DNA of 64,000 bases from Microcebus murinus (Eukaryota; Chordata; Mammalia; Primates; Cheirogaleidae), in contig NC_134108.1 of assembly GCF_040939455.1 (NCBI RefSeq), positions 19,187,501 to 19,251,500 on the forward strand. The letters are read 5' to 3'. A program made the translations under genes and the position numbers. Within the stretch, counting starts at the first letter, position 1, and each line of letters begins with the position of its first letter. The notes beneath the pieces were generated by a model. The model had not been told where the DNA came from. It did not search any database and was given only the letters and a program-made list of their open reading frames with translations. Below are positions 1 through 11,120 of this stretch, piece by piece.

Positions 1-599
1 ATATCGCTAGTTGTATCCTTTTCTAAAAGTTATGATGATGATTCTCTTACAATGAGGAATAACTAATGCTTATTGAATGACACAGTGCTCCATCTAGAGG
101 TTCAACACTGCTCAAAATATTTAATAATAGATTAACCACTCAATGGGAAGGAAGGGCTCAGTTATGCAAAGTAAAAGGTAGGCATGGATAAAAATAATGC
201 TCTGTGCTGGGGAGCCCAAGAGAGACAAATAAAAGTTAAATACCTGAGCATATGGAAGTAGGGACAGCCATTCAAAATCACAAGGAAATAACTCGAAACT
301 AAAGGAATGGTGATACAGAATGAAAGGGAGAAAAATATAGATAATAATTAATTTTAATAGTTTATTAAGATATAAAGAAAATACAAGCTCAAATATGTGT
401 ATGATAATTTTGAGGGCTATCCACTATAGTAAAATTAGGATGCTTCACTTTCGAATGTCTGAGGGAAATGGAATGGAATAGCCACAAAGCAGCAAAACAA
501 ACAACAACAAAAATCTCTCAATACAAAATGATAGAAAAAAATGAGAAAACATAATAAACAGAAACATAATAAACATAATAAAATAATACAATAAAATGC
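1..599. other. AT-rich stretch, nothing recognised
   Basis: Low-GC sequence with scattered A-runs. I see no credible coding frame, RNA gene or clearly diagnostic repeat. The one short open frame on the minus strand (445-630) is low-complexity and hydrophobic because it reads A-rich DNA in reverse. It may be decayed LINE sequence continuous with the fragment that follows, but I cannot show that. Confidence 0.5.
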
Positions 600-895
600 C
601 AAAAAATAATTTTAAATATCCATCATTCAATGATATTAATGGGATAAATTGTCTGGTTCAGAGATAGTCTCAGATTAGGTAAGCAAATGATTGATCTACT
701 TCCTGGATTAAGGAGACACACTTAAAGCAAAATGTGATATAAAGTTGGGAATAAAGTATTGAAAAAGGAATTTGAGGCAAATATTAACAATAAGAAAATT
801 GATGGGACTCTTTTAAAATCAGGTAAATCAAAATTCACATCAAAAGCTTTGAGCTAAAGAGAACAAAGAAACATGTTTTATAATGAAAAAGTATA
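600..895 (+). mobile_element. Old L1M fragment, ORF2 endonuclease-region sequence
   Basis: The stretch resembles the early part of mammalian L1 ORF2, where the endonuclease domain is encoded. The clearest match is near 825-890, with the pattern caaaagctttgagctaaag followed by gaacaaagaaacatg. The frame is destroyed by stops and indels, so this is an ancient copy. No ends or target-site duplications are visible. The family name is a judgement from pattern. Confidence 0.45.
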
Positions 896-1017
896 ATCTG
901 CTGAGAAGATGCAATAGGCTTTCAGGCCATCATCATATCTTGCCTTTGTTAATTCAATAGTTTCCTAACCTTAATTGCTTTTCTTTCACCCTTGCCTGTG
1001 TACATCCTATTTTGAAG

Positions 1018-1033
1018 AGAAAAGACACATTTT
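1018..1033. repeat. Left target-site duplication of young L1 copy 1
   Basis: The 16-bp sequence agaaaagacacatttt occurs here and exactly again at 2754-2769. Together they bracket the L1 at 1034-2753. The rebuilt empty site reads TTTT/AA on the plus strand, the preferred L1 endonuclease cleavage site for a minus-strand insertion. Confidence 0.93.
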
Positions 1034-1304
1034 ATTTATTTATTTTTATTTATTTTTTTATTTCAGCATATTATGGAGGTACAGATTTTAAGGTTTCAAT
1101 AAATGCTCATCCCCCCCCCAAGTCTGAGTCTACAGCATGACCATCCCCCAGATGGTGCACATCTCACTCATTATGTATGTATATACCCGCCCCCCTCCCC
1201 CCTCCCACCTGCCCAATACCCTATTACTGTAGTACCTATGTGTCCACTTAGGTGCTGCTCAGTTAATGCCAGTTTGCTGGTGAGTATATGTGGTGCTTGT
1301 TTTT

Positions 1305-2496
1305 TCATTCTTGGGAAACTTCACTTAGTAGTATGGGTTCCAGCTCTAACCAGGAAAATATAAGATGTGCTATATCACCATTGTTTCTTAGAGCTGAATA
1401 GTACTCCATGGTATACATATACCACATTTTATTAATCCATTCTTGGATTGATGGGCACTTGGGCTGTTTCCACAGCCTTGAAATTATGAATTGTGCTGCT
1501 ATAAACATTCGAGTGCAGGTGTCTTTTTTGTAGAGTGTCACTGGATCATTTGGGTAGATGCCCAGCAATGGGATTGCTGGATCAAATGGTAGATTCACTT
1601 GTATCGCTTTAAGATATCTCCATATTGCTTTCCACAGAGGTTGAACTAATTTGCAGTCCCACCAGCAGTGTAGGTAGTGTTCCTCTCTCTCTGAATCCAC
1701 GCCAGTATTTATTGTTTGGAGACTTTTTGATAAAGGCCATTCTCACTGGAGTTAAGTGATATCTCATTGTGGTTTTGATTTGCATTTCCCTGATGATTAG
1801 AGATGTTGAGCATTTTTTCATATGTTTGTTGGCCATTCTTCTATCTTCTTTAGAAAAGTTTCTGTTCAAGTCCTTTGCCCACTTTTTAATAGGGTTATTT
1901 GATTTTTTCTTCCTGATTTTCATGAGTTCTAAGTATATTCTAGTTATCAGCCCCTTATCAGATGCATAGGATGCAAAAATTTTCTCCCATTCTGTAGGTT
2001 GTCCGTTTACTTTCATGACTATTTCTTTGGCTGTGCAGAAGCTTTGTAGTTTGATCATGTCCCATTTATTTATTTTTGTTGCTGCTTTGATTGCCTTTGG
2101 GGACTTCTTCATAAACTCTTTGCCTAGGCTGATGTCTAGGAGAGTGTTTCCAACATTTTCCTCTAGAATTCTAATAGTTTCATACCTTAGGTTTAAGTCT
2201 GTTATCCAGCGTGAGTTGATTTTTGTGAGAGGTGAAAGGTGTGGGTCCTGCTTTAGCCTTCTACAGGTGGCTATCCAGTTTTCCCAGCACCACTTATTGA
2301 AAAGGGATTCTTTTCCCCAGTGTATGTTTTTGTCTGCTTTGTCAAAGATTAGATGGCTATATGAGGATGGTTTTATATCAGAATTCTCACATCTGTTCCA
2401 CTGGTCAATATTTCTATTTTTGTGCCAATACCATATTGATTTAATTACTACAGCTTTGTAGTATAGTTTGATATCTGACATATTAATGCCTCCCAT
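1305..2496 (-). pseudogene. L1 ORF2 C-terminal remnant (copy 1), frameshifted
   Basis: Two overlapping minus-strand frames, 1609-2496 and 1305-1700, together read the C-terminal third of an L1 ORF2 protein downstream of the reverse-transcriptase core. The upstream frame covers a stretch with motifs such as [20 protein letters not shown]. It loses register where the cysteine-rich segment should be, and the second frame picks up with [18 protein letters not shown]2 normally encodes endonuclease and reverse transcriptase acting on L1 RNA. This piece has neither catalytic core and has no plausible function. Confidence 0.9.
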
Positions 2497-2536
2497 TTTG
2501 TTTTTGTTGCCTAGAATTGCTTTTGATATTCAGGGT

Positions 2537-2753
2537 CTTCTACAGGGAGAACTATGAAACACTGAGGAAGGAAATAGCAGAGGATGTAAACAGATGGAAA
2601 TCCATACCATGCTCGTGGATTGGCAGACTCAACATCATTAAAATGTCTATACTATCCAAACTGATCTACAGATTCAATGCAATACCTATTAAAATCCCAT
2701 CAGCATTCTTCACAGATATAGAAAAAATAATTTTATGCTTCATATGGAACCAA
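2537..2753 (+). mobile_element. Inverted 5' segment of L1 copy 1
   Basis: An open plus-strand frame reads ORF2 residues that lie immediately upstream of the minus-strand part, including [20 protein letters not shown] and ending near FIWNQRK. The junction at about 2536/2537 joins two head-to-head pieces of the same element. It belongs to the same insertion as 1034-2536 because the right target-site duplication follows it directly. Confidence 0.9.
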
Positions 2754-2789
2754 AGAAAAGACACATTTTAAAACAGCAGTCCTTTATTC

Positions 2790-3170
2790 ACCCTTCCATT
2801 GGCTCTCAAATTCATTCCATGCAGGAGACAATTCCTTACTTAGACTTTCAAGTCTCTAAGAAATCTGCCCCAGCTCCTCCATCCTTGGTACCTCTCCAAT
2901 GATTTCATCTCTTATTGCCCTCCCTTTGGCTCACTCTACACCAGCCCAGTGACCTCCCTGCTATCCTCAGACATGCCCCTGTCACTCTCCCCACCCCCAT
3001 CCTTTACACTAGCCACTCCCTTTGCCTGTTACACTCTGCCCCCAGCAATCCACATCACTAATCCTTTACCTTCCTCAGGATTTTTCACCCTATTTTAAAT
3101 TGCTAACTGCCCTTCTTCTCCAAACTCCACATGCCTAATTTTATTATTGTATCTCTCATTCATTGGTTTT
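2790..3170 (+). mobile_element. Ancient L2 LINE 3'-region fragment
   Basis: The pyrimidine-rich sequence follows the order of the L2 3' region: a block like cactctacaccagcccagtg, then ctttgcctgttacactctg, then a segment ending in cattgctaactgcccttctt-like text. It is strongly diverged and no reading frame survives. The strand is inferred from the polarity of L2 consensus as I know it. Confidence 0.65.
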
Positions 3171-3460
3171 GCAAAAACAATATTATATTAGCTACAGGAG
3201 AGCAAACAAGGGGTGTGGACTTAATATTGGCTGTCTAACGTTGTCAGAATCAGGACAGGATGAAATCTGTTGAATGATGCCATGTCAGGAATATTTCTGT
3301 GCTCTGCCCCCCAAAATTTCTTTGAACTCCATGAATGACTCTTTGAATGACTATTCAAAGACAAAATTGCCACTAAGTATAAAGAAAAAAGTTGTTTCTT
3401 TTTCCAAAGCTTGCTATTAATCAGAATGAAATATATAACTATGCACTTAAAGAAGAAGGA
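3171..3460. other. Unique AT-rich spacer
   Basis: No coding frame, RNA gene or diagnostic repeat is seen between the L2 fragment and the Alu. Confidence 0.5.
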
Positions 3461-3799
3461 GGCCGGGCGCTGTGGCTCACGCCTGTAATCCTAGCTCTTG
3501 GGAGGCCGAGGCGGGCGGATTGCTCAAGGTCAGGAGTTCAAAACCAGCCTGAGCGAGACCCCGTCTCTACTATAAATAGAAAGAAATTAATTGGCCAACT
3601 GATATATATATATAAAAAATTAGCCGGGCATGGTGGCGCATGCCTGTAGTCCCAGCTACCCGGGAGGCTGAGGCAGAAGGATCACTGGAGCCCAGGAGTT
3701 TGAGGTTGCTGTGAGCTAGGCTGACGCCACGGCACTCACTCTAGCCCCGGCAACAAAGCGAGACTCTGTCTCAAAAAAAAAAAAAAAAAAAAAAAAAAA
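3461..3799 (+). mobile_element. Full-length lemur Alu SINE
   Basis: The dimeric 7SL-derived SINE begins with ggccgggcgctgtggctcac and ends in a 27-nt A tail. The left arm runs to a short TA-expanded middle linker (about 3600-3617). The right arm starts near 3618 with the usual agccgggcatggtggc. The right arm contains gctaggctgacgccac, typical of strepsirrhine Alu copies, and this is the strongest clue to the host. An imperfect target-site duplication can be proposed: agaagaagga just before and ggaagaaggga just after the tail. RNA polymerase III box-like sequence is present in the left arm. Confidence 0.96.
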
Positions 3800-3834
3800 G
3801 GAAGAAGGGAAAGAATTCTCTTTGATCAGTAAGG

Positions 3835-3960
3835 TCATCATTTGAGTTGCATTTTGAAGGTGATTCAGGAATTTTTGGAAGATGTAAACAGGTATTGAAC
3901 AAAATACAGTCTCGTTGAAGTCAGTTAAGAATGTGGATGAAAGCAAGGGAATACAAATAT
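3835..3960 (-). mobile_element. Probable L2 fragment
   Basis: Text such as catttgagttgcattttgaa followed by ggtgattcaggaatttttgg resembles the L2 3' region read in reverse. It is short and diverged, and the family call is tentative. Confidence 0.4.
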
Positions 3961-4872
3961 GCAATAAAAATTGAAATGTCATATGTAAAATATGTTAATA
4001 ATTTTTTAAAGATTCAAATTCCATTTCAATTCTTTGCCTCTCTGAGTTTTTGCACTTTTATACCTAAGAAACCCCAGAATAAAAGAACTTGATGTTCAAA
4101 CTTTTACATGGTATACTTGCAAAGAAAATGAGAACAACTTGTGTATACGTGTATGTGTATCTCCCTTCCTTGTGATTTTAAGAAGGCAGAGTTTTATTTG
4201 TTTTGACATTATTTTTCTTCTATATATTCAATGCTCTACTATCCCATCTCTGGAAACAAAATGAATCCATTCAGATGTTTAGAATAATATGTGTTACAGT
4301 GTTAATTGTGGAAATTATTTGGATATTTTGAAAGATTGTACTGCCAAAGGAGAAATCCACTGGAATATATAAATCAAAGCCTGACTCAGACAGGCTATAC
4401 ATACAAAAGGAGCAGTATGAAGATTGCCATGATTCTAACGGGAAAAACAGAATATAAAAAGGAGGAAAAAATGATGGCTGCCTATCTTGGCCTGCTGTGA
4501 ACATCAGCCAATTGTGAATTGATCTTTTTCTGAAAGAGTGAGGATTGTGCTTGATGTCTAGAATGTTAACAACAGAAGCCAATGGAAATCCTGGTTGTAT
4601 CTTATAGTACTTAAATATTGCTGTATTTTTTTTTACAAAGTTTATTATCCAAAATTTGAGTACACCCTGGGTGAAGTTATGTAACATTACGTTGTCACAA
4701 AGTACCATTCTTCTTATTTAGTCCTTCAGTGTCTATTTACATCATGTTATATACTGTATCTTATCACCTCTTGGTGAAATGTGAACAAAACTTACAAAAC
4801 CGTGAGTGACACCACTGGGAAGTCAGCCAGTGTTACCAAAGCATCAATTCTTAAAGAATTTGCTTAGGTGAG
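3961..4872. other. Unique AT-rich stretch without recognised feature
   Basis: The stretch contains a 145-codon minus-strand open frame (4271-4708) and a shorter plus-strand one over the same bases. Neither resembles a protein family I know, and there are no splice or poly(A) features to support them. I treat both as chance frames. Confidence 0.5.
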
Positions 4873-4917
4873 TGCTATGACTTGAATGTGTCTTCCAAAA
4901 TTCAAGTGTTATAATTT
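4873..4917 (+). mobile_element. MaLR LTR (MST/MLT type), 5' part, split by L1
   Basis: The LTR start reads tgctatgacttgaatgtgtc and continues with ccaaaattcaagtgtt, matching the first 45 bases or so of MST/THE1-like MaLR LTRs. It then breaks off at the poly-T of an L1 insertion. The remainder resumes at about 6059. The five bases before it, gtgag, are close to the gtaag after the far end, as expected for a 5-bp LTR duplication. Confidence 0.8.
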
Positions 4918-6058
4918 TTTTTTTTTATGTTTACTCTTTTGTCTTTATTTATTTGTTTGTTTATTTTCCAGCATATTATGGGGATACAAATGTTAAGGTT
5001 ACGTGTATTGCCCTTGCCCCTCTCCCCCCTCAAGCCAGAGCTTCAAGCGTGTCCATCCCCCAGTTGGTGCAAATCACATTCATTATGTATGAATATACCC
5101 ATCCTCTACCTCCCCACCGGCCCGACACCCGATAGATGTTATTCCTATATGTCCGCTTAGGTGTTGATCAGTTAATAACAATTTGCTGGTGAATACATGT
5201 GGTGCTTATTTTTCCATTCTTGGGAAAATTCCACTTAATAAAATGGGATCCAGCTCTATCCAGGAAAATACAAGAGGTGCTATATCACCATTGTTTCTTA
5301 TAGCTGAATAGTACTCAAGGTATACATATACCACATTTTATTAATGCACTCATGTATTGATGGGCACTTGGGTTGTTTCCACATCTTTGCAATTGTGGAT
5401 TGTGCTACTATAAACATTCAAGTGCAAGTGTCTTTTTCATAGAGTGATTTTTGTTTTTTTGAGTATATGCCCAGTAATGGGATTGCTGTATCAAATGGTA
5501 GATCCACTTGTATCACTTTAAGGTATCTCCATATTGCTTTCCACAGAGGTTGAAGTAGGAGTGTTCCTATCTCTCCACATCCATGCCAACATTTATTATT
5601 TGGGGATTTGTTAATAAAGGCCATTCTCACTGGAGATAAGTGATATCTCATTGTGGTTTGACTTGAATCTTAAGTGTGAAACTATTAGAATTCTAGAGGA
5701 AAACATTGGAAATACTCTTCTAGACATTGGCCTAGGCAAAGAATTTATGAAGAAGACACCAAAGGCAATCACAGCATCAACAAAAATAAATAAATGAGAC
5801 CTGATCAAATTAAAAAGCTGCACAGCCAAAGAAACTGTCAAGAGAGCAAACAGACAACCCACAGAATGGGAGAAAATTTTTCTCACATCCGATAAAGGGC
5901 TGATAACTAGAATCTATTTAGAACTGAGGAAAATCAGTAAGGAAAAATCAAACAACCCTATCAAAAAGTGGGCAAAGGACATAAACAGAAACTTTTTAAA
6001 AGAAGACAGAATGATGGCCAACAAACATATGAAAAAATGCTCAACATCTCTGCAATCA
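4918..6058 (-). mobile_element. Older lemur L1 copy 2, 5'-inverted, nested in MaLR LTR
   Basis: A T-rich tail (about 4918-4930) is followed by L1 3' UTR and ORF2 C-terminus in reverse to about 5658. From about 5659 to 6058 the element switches to plus orientation and reads the ORF2 segment that lies upstream. Roughly 17-20 bases of the element are missing at the switch, typical of twin priming. It is clearly older than copies 1, 3 and 4: ORF2 has several stops and indels and the 3' UTR is diverged. A decayed duplication can be seen (caagtgtta before, caattgtta after). It splits a MaLR LTR, so it is younger than that LTR. Confidence 0.9.
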
Positions 6059-6450
6059 TCAATTGTTAGAAATTTAATCCCCAATGCAACAGTCTTGAGA
6101 AGTGGGATCTTTACGAGACGATTCCATTATAAGGGTGCTACCATCATTAATGGTTCAGTGCCCTTATCTAGGGAGTGGTTTAGTTATGTCAAGGGTGGGT
6201 TCTTGATAAAAGCTTGAGTTCAGTCCCCTTCTCTTCTCTCTTTTTCTCCTTCTCTCATGCACGTGTGAGCACGTGTTCTCTTGCCCTCCACCTTCCCCTA
6301 TGGGATGGTGCAACAGAAATGTCCTTCTTATATTAACCCCTTGACCTTGGACCTTCCAGCCTCTAGAACTGTAAGAAATAAGGCTGTGTTCTTTATAAAT
6401 TATTGAGTCTCAGAGCACTTTATAAAGCAGCACACAACAGACTAGGATAG
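6059..6450 (+). mobile_element. MaLR LTR (MST/MLT type), 3' part
   Basis: This resumes the LTR begun at 4873, with the expected order taatccccaatgcaacagt, then a pyrimidine-rich middle, then cctctagaactgtaagaaat and a terminus near aacagactagga. Joined across the L1, the LTR is about 430 bases, the usual size for the family. It is a solo LTR, with no internal viral genes next to it. Confidence 0.82.
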
Positions 6451-6454
6451 TAAG

Positions 6455-7891
6455 ATATAGACACTTAAATGATATAATTATTATCATAAATTATATACTC
6501 CATTGTCTTCCTGCCAATGCAATTATTGTTGAAATAATTAGAAGTTTCCTAAGTGGATGTTCACTGCCAGAGTACGGAACTAGTTAGATTCATGATTAGC
6601 TTTTAAATTTTAATTACCTCATTTATTTGAACAAATGTTTCTTACCTGTTATATAAAAAGAACTTGTAAAAAGGTATACAACAAGCAGCGAAGAGGATGA
6701 AGTTACACCCATAATTATATGCATGCATAAGCCACTGAAATTATTGATGCAGTCAGGATAAAACATAATTTTAAAAGTTCTGGTAGTACCATATGGTGAA
6801 CAATTTGTAGAAATTACAGAAAGTCATATGCATATGGATCTATTCCACATGGTCTGAAGCAATTTTAGGGGCAAAGTATATCATATCAAAGGGCATGCTC
6901 TTTTAAGTGCCAAAATAGAGCAATATTAAATATTTTGGCTTGAATACTGTGGTATTGGTGGTGGTGTATATGTGTGTGAATGTGTAAAAGAGAAAGAGAG
7001 CAGTAAAAAAACTGATGATTTAATTAAAACCAAGTATATACATTATACATATTTAATTTGACTCTCAGGAGACGATCATGTCAAAGCTGACTAGCAGAGA
7101 CCATGGTTTTGATTTCAGAATTCTTAAGATTCCTCCAGTCAAAACAGCCAGTAACACAGAACAGAAATTATGGCTTTTATTATACTTTAAATTTTGATTT
7201 AGCTATTTTTTAAGAATCTTGACTAGTCAATGTTTAATTCATGTTTCATTTTAGCTTATTAGTGCATATTTGATTTATTTGAACTATTTTTCTTTCTTGT
7301 ATCATTCATATTTGTAATATATTTCATTAATGAATAATAAATTATTTAGAAAGATTTGATACCAAGTTTTTTTAAATTAGTAATTTTTTGTGAAACTCCT
7401 CAAAAACCTTTTCTACTAGACACTAAATGTTAGTTATTACAAGACCACATTGATAATCTTAGTATTTAGGGCAGTGGACATGTTTTAAACACAGAATGTG
7501 TTAAAGATACATCAAGGTTTTTTTTTTAATTTTTCAAATTTAGTGCTCTTTTTACAAAATGGAAGCCCCTTGTGCAGGAGATTAAAAATATGAGTATCAT
7601 GATTTCTAACCAATATATTTGCTACAAGTTTCATCATTACACTTAAGGAAATTCACATTGAAATTTTTTGCAACCATTTCTCCAATTTTTGAGGTTTGAT
7701 TTTTGTTTCTATTCCGAGATCTCCATCTGCCTATGCTTTAAATATTTTTCATAACCTGTCTAAAACAGTTGTATTTTTTAAAGAGTAGCTCATTAACTCA
7801 AATGATATTAAACCTACAAGGACCATTCAAAATATTCTATCCCAGAAAAATGTTTTTACACCTGACACATCTGAGCGCTATATCACACTTC
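6455..7891. other. Unique AT-rich stretch
   Basis: Apart from short GT-rich and T-rich runs (near 6950-6990 and 7510-7530) I recognise no repeat, gene or RNA. No open frame above 60 codons lies wholly inside it. Confidence 0.5.
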
Positions 7892-8734
7892 TTTTTTTTT
7901 TTTTAATTTCAGAATATAATGGGGTACAAATGTTTTGGTTACATAAATTGCTCTTGTGCTGGTAAAGTCAAAGCCACAAGCGAACCTATCCCCCAGACAG
8001 CATGCATTGCACCCATTAGGTGTGAATTTACCCAACCCTCCTCTCCCCCATCTGCTAGATTTCCAATGAATGCTATTTCCACATGTGCATATGAGTGTTG
8101 ATCAATTAGTTCCAATTCAATGGTGAGTACATGTGGTGTTTGTTTTTCCATTCTTGTGATATTTCACTTAGAAGAATGGTCTCCAGTTCCATCCAGGTTA
8201 ATACAAGAGGTATTAGTTCACCATTTTATTTTTTATGGCTGAGTAGTACACCATGGTATACATATACCACACCACATTTTATTAATCCACTCATGTATTG
8301 TTGGGCATTTGGGTTGTTTCCACATATTTGCAATTGTGGATTCTGCTGCTATAAACATTCAAGTACAGGTGTCGTTTTTTCCTTTGGGTAGATGGCCAGT
8401 ATGGGATTGCTGGATCAAATAGTACTTCTACTTTTATCTCTTTGAGGTATCTCCATATTACTTTCCACAGAGGTTGTACTAGTTTGCAGTCCCATCAGCA
8501 GTGTATGAGTGTTCCCATCTCTCCGCATCCACACCGACATTTGTTGTTTTGGGATGTTTTGCTAAAAGCCATTCTCACTGGAGTTAAGCAATATCTCATT
8601 GTGGTTTTGATTTACATTTTCTGATGATTAGTGATGCTGATAATATTTTTTATATGTTTCTTGGCCATTAATCTATCGTCTTTTGAAAACTTTCTGTTCA
8701 TGTTTTTTCCCATTTTTTGATGGGGTTGTTTGTT
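7892..8734 (-). mobile_element. Older truncated lemur L1 (3' UTR and ORF2 end)
   Basis: A T tail at 7892-7904 is followed by an L1 3' UTR of a different, older subtype from copies 1, 3 and 4, then decayed ORF2 C-terminal sequence in reverse. Landmarks include tcaccattttattttttatg and cattctcactggagttaagc. It ends near 8734 without inversion. No clear target-site duplication is left, in keeping with greater age. Confidence 0.88.
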
Positions 8735-8861
8735 AGTAATGGTGGTTCATTGAACTGCAATGTGCAGTGGTAAGGCCATCTCTTAGTGGGGCATTTAACA
8801 GAATTTGCAAGTGGAATGAGTGTGTATGATTAAAAAAAAAAAACATACAAGAGATTTGGAT

Positions 8862-9003
8862 ATGCCCTCTCCTGCACTGAGAATCCTCATTCTGCAGACA
8901 GAGCAACACAGGAATGAATGAATTGCAGGTGTCTATAGCAAGACTGGAACTAGAACCCAGGTCCTCTGACTCCTAATCCAATGCCCTTTCTTCAATACCA
9001 TTT
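8862..9003 (+). mobile_element. MIR SINE fragment
   Basis: The 3' half of a MIR is suggested by a block near 8940-8995 reading agactggaactagaaccca then ggtcctctgactcctaatcc. That resembles the conserved MIR tail ending in an aatgccctttctt-like segment. Confidence 0.65.
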
Positions 9004-10829
9004 TATCTTCACATATTCAAGTTCCCTAACATTTAAATTTCTTTGTTTGCAAAAAATATAAAGTGACTCTGCATAATTTAATTTAAAAAGACATATTTTC
9101 AGCTACATGTTATGGTTCATGGAATTAGAGGGAAAATGGAAGAACCAGGCTCAGAGCATCTCTGGGTGCTCATCTTCAGGAATGAAGGCATTCTTCTGCT
9201 GCCAGTATGAACCAGAGGAACAGGTCATACATTATTCTGCCCAGCAGGGGTTATGTGTTCATCCTTTGGCAAGAGTGGAATGGGGCACCCTGGTCAGGAG
9301 TCCCACAAAGACCTAGGAAGGATTGGTTTCCCAAAGAATAATTAGGGTGTTATTACCCTAGGAAGGAAGGATGGTGGTGGGCAGATAGAGCAATATCTAT
9401 CCACAAAAGCCACCTTCTTGAAAGAAGTCTCATTCCAGAAGAGTCTTCAAAGCCTGCGTTCCATGCCTTTCAGTGCTGGTGTAATTTCTGGATGCCTTCA
9501 CGGTGGTCACAGCAGAAATTCTCTTCCCCAGCTCATCCCACCCTCCCACTTGTGTCATCCTTGCACCCAACAGATGGAATAAAGCACATGAGGGAGGTGG
9601 GATTCCTGGACAGAAGCTTTGCAGAAAGGAATAAAATAAGAGTGAAGAAAAACTGAATAGAGCACATTTAACATGGGAGAGGAAGAATCTGTGGGAATTC
9701 ATGCCAATTCTTCTCTGTTCTCTAAGAGCATTTACTGAGGAAAACGTACAGGAAAGTTGGAGCCAGTGGGCAACAGATTAGAAGTGAAAGAAAAGTTGCC
9801 TAGAAGCTTATCACACACAGATGAACACCAGGCGTGTGTAATGATCAGGCCAGGTGACTAAACAATCTTCTCCTAGTTGGCTCTTCTTCCCGTGAGACCG
9901 AATGAAAGCACGAAAAACTGGAATTGAGTGGTGGAGAACCAAGCGGGAGTCACGAACTCCCAGGGGACTGAGGGAGGGCATGGGAAATTGTGGTGAGAAG
10001 AGTTTCCATTCTGGGTATGGGGTCCAGGTGGAAGGCAGCCCCTGCAAGAGCTGTAGAAGGCAGGGGCATGGAACTGCTCAGTGACTGGGAGCTGTTGTGT
10101 CTCTGGGTGTGTGGGAATACAGCCTCATGGAGGCCACGGGAGGTTGTGACCTCAGGGAGGACTTTAAACATTCAGGATTGTGATACTGAGTCTGTGGGCA
10201 GCTGCTTCACGTGTGTGGCTGAGTTGGGCAGGGCCTAAAATTGGTAGGACAGGAGCAAAGTCTAAACTGGGAAAAACAGTCACCCTCTCAGTTTTAAGAA
10301 AATATCAGAAAAATATGAATATAAAATTCAGTAATAAGAATTGATGCTATTGTCTTGAGTTGAACCTAGAGTCAAATTATATTGGCACTCTGGCTAGAAA
10401 AATCCATTTGAAAGTTCTTTTCTGGGAGGGTTTTGCTTTTAATCTGCATATATTAATGTGCTATGCTGTGAAAAACCACACTTACGGAAGAGAATTTTAG
10501 CCCTGCGCCTGACTAATTCAGTAGTCCATTTTTTAAAAGCTACAAAATGGGAGAAAAGTGACAAACCAACTGCCTGGAATGCTAAAGGGTCAAGTCACTT
10601 ATGAAGCTGCCAGTTTTGAGAGCCAGATTCCGTGGCGTGAGATGCAAAAGTACATTTTCCTATGTGTAGCACAGCAATGTGGTTTTACAGAGGTCTTTAG
10701 GATTTGGTACTATTGAAACCAGAATAGTAACACAAGCTAGAAAAGCTAAGTAGGAGCCAGCTAAGGCAAAAGCTAAATTGAAATAAGTGAAGAGCAACTA
10801 AAACCTCTGGGAAATCTTATCTAAACTCT
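9004..10829. other. Mostly unique stretch with several chance open frames
   Basis: GC content rises modestly between about 9.4 and 10.2 kb, and overlapping short frames occur on both strands (for example 9430-9702 minus and 9990-10238 plus). None resembles a known protein. Sequence near 9290-9400, around ggtttcccaaagaataatta, is reminiscent of old LTR 3' ends, but I cannot name a family. Confidence 0.4.
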
Positions 10830-10990
10830 GAGCTGCACGCCCACTCTGACAGGCTTCCTAAGCTTCTCGGCAACATTGACACATCTTAGCATCGCCTCAG
10901 CCAACGCCGGGCACGCTTAGCTATGAGAGAAACTTCAGCCATTAGGGGAGCAGATTCGATTCTTCGACAAAAGTAATTTTTCTGCCCTCT
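10830..10990. promoter_or_regulatory. Small CpG-enriched patch, candidate regulatory element
   Basis: By my count about nine CpG dinucleotides fall in roughly 160 bases, against an otherwise CpG-poor background. The segment is not part of a recognised repeat. It could be an unmethylated regulatory element. It is too short for a CpG island and no TATA box or initiator is obvious. Confidence 0.25.
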
Positions 10991-11018
10991 ACACGTTCTG
11001 GAATAACTCTTTTTGTAG

Positions 11019-11120
11019 TTATTATTATTATTATTATTATTGTTTTACCTTTCTTTTCACTAGATGCACTTACTCTGGAAATATAATGACAGTTAAATTA
11101 ATTAATTAATTAACACATTA
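11019..11120. repeat. AT-rich microsatellites (TTA)n and (TTAA)n
   Basis: A run of about eight TTA-type units lies near 11019-11041. A short taattaattaattaattaa run follows at about 11097-11113. Both are simple repeats and likely length-variable. Confidence 0.85.

Larger units (their letters stand above)
1034..2753 (-). mobile_element. Young lemur L1 copy 1, 5'-truncated and 5'-inverted
   Basis: The insertion starts with a T-rich tail (1034-1060), the reverse of an L1 A-rich tail. A G-rich 3' UTR and the C-terminal half of ORF2 follow, read on the minus strand to about 2536. From about 2537 to 2753 the sequence switches to plus-strand ORF2 from just upstream in the element. That arrangement is the signature of twin priming. 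Exact 16-bp duplications flank it. In the minus part ORF2 is broken by a 2-bp insertion near 1677, which shifts the zinc-knuckle region, and by an extra T near 1305 close to the normal stop. It is therefore dead, although much of its sequence is nearly the same as the copies at 16.3 and 23.5 kb. Confidence 0.93.

Noticed and set aside
1769..2461. Plus-strand frames of 66 and 148 codons, repeated at 17.0-17.7 kb and, on the opposite strand, at 23.5-24.0 kb
   Set aside because: They are antisense shadows of L1 ORF2, and they recur wherever the same L1 segment occurs.
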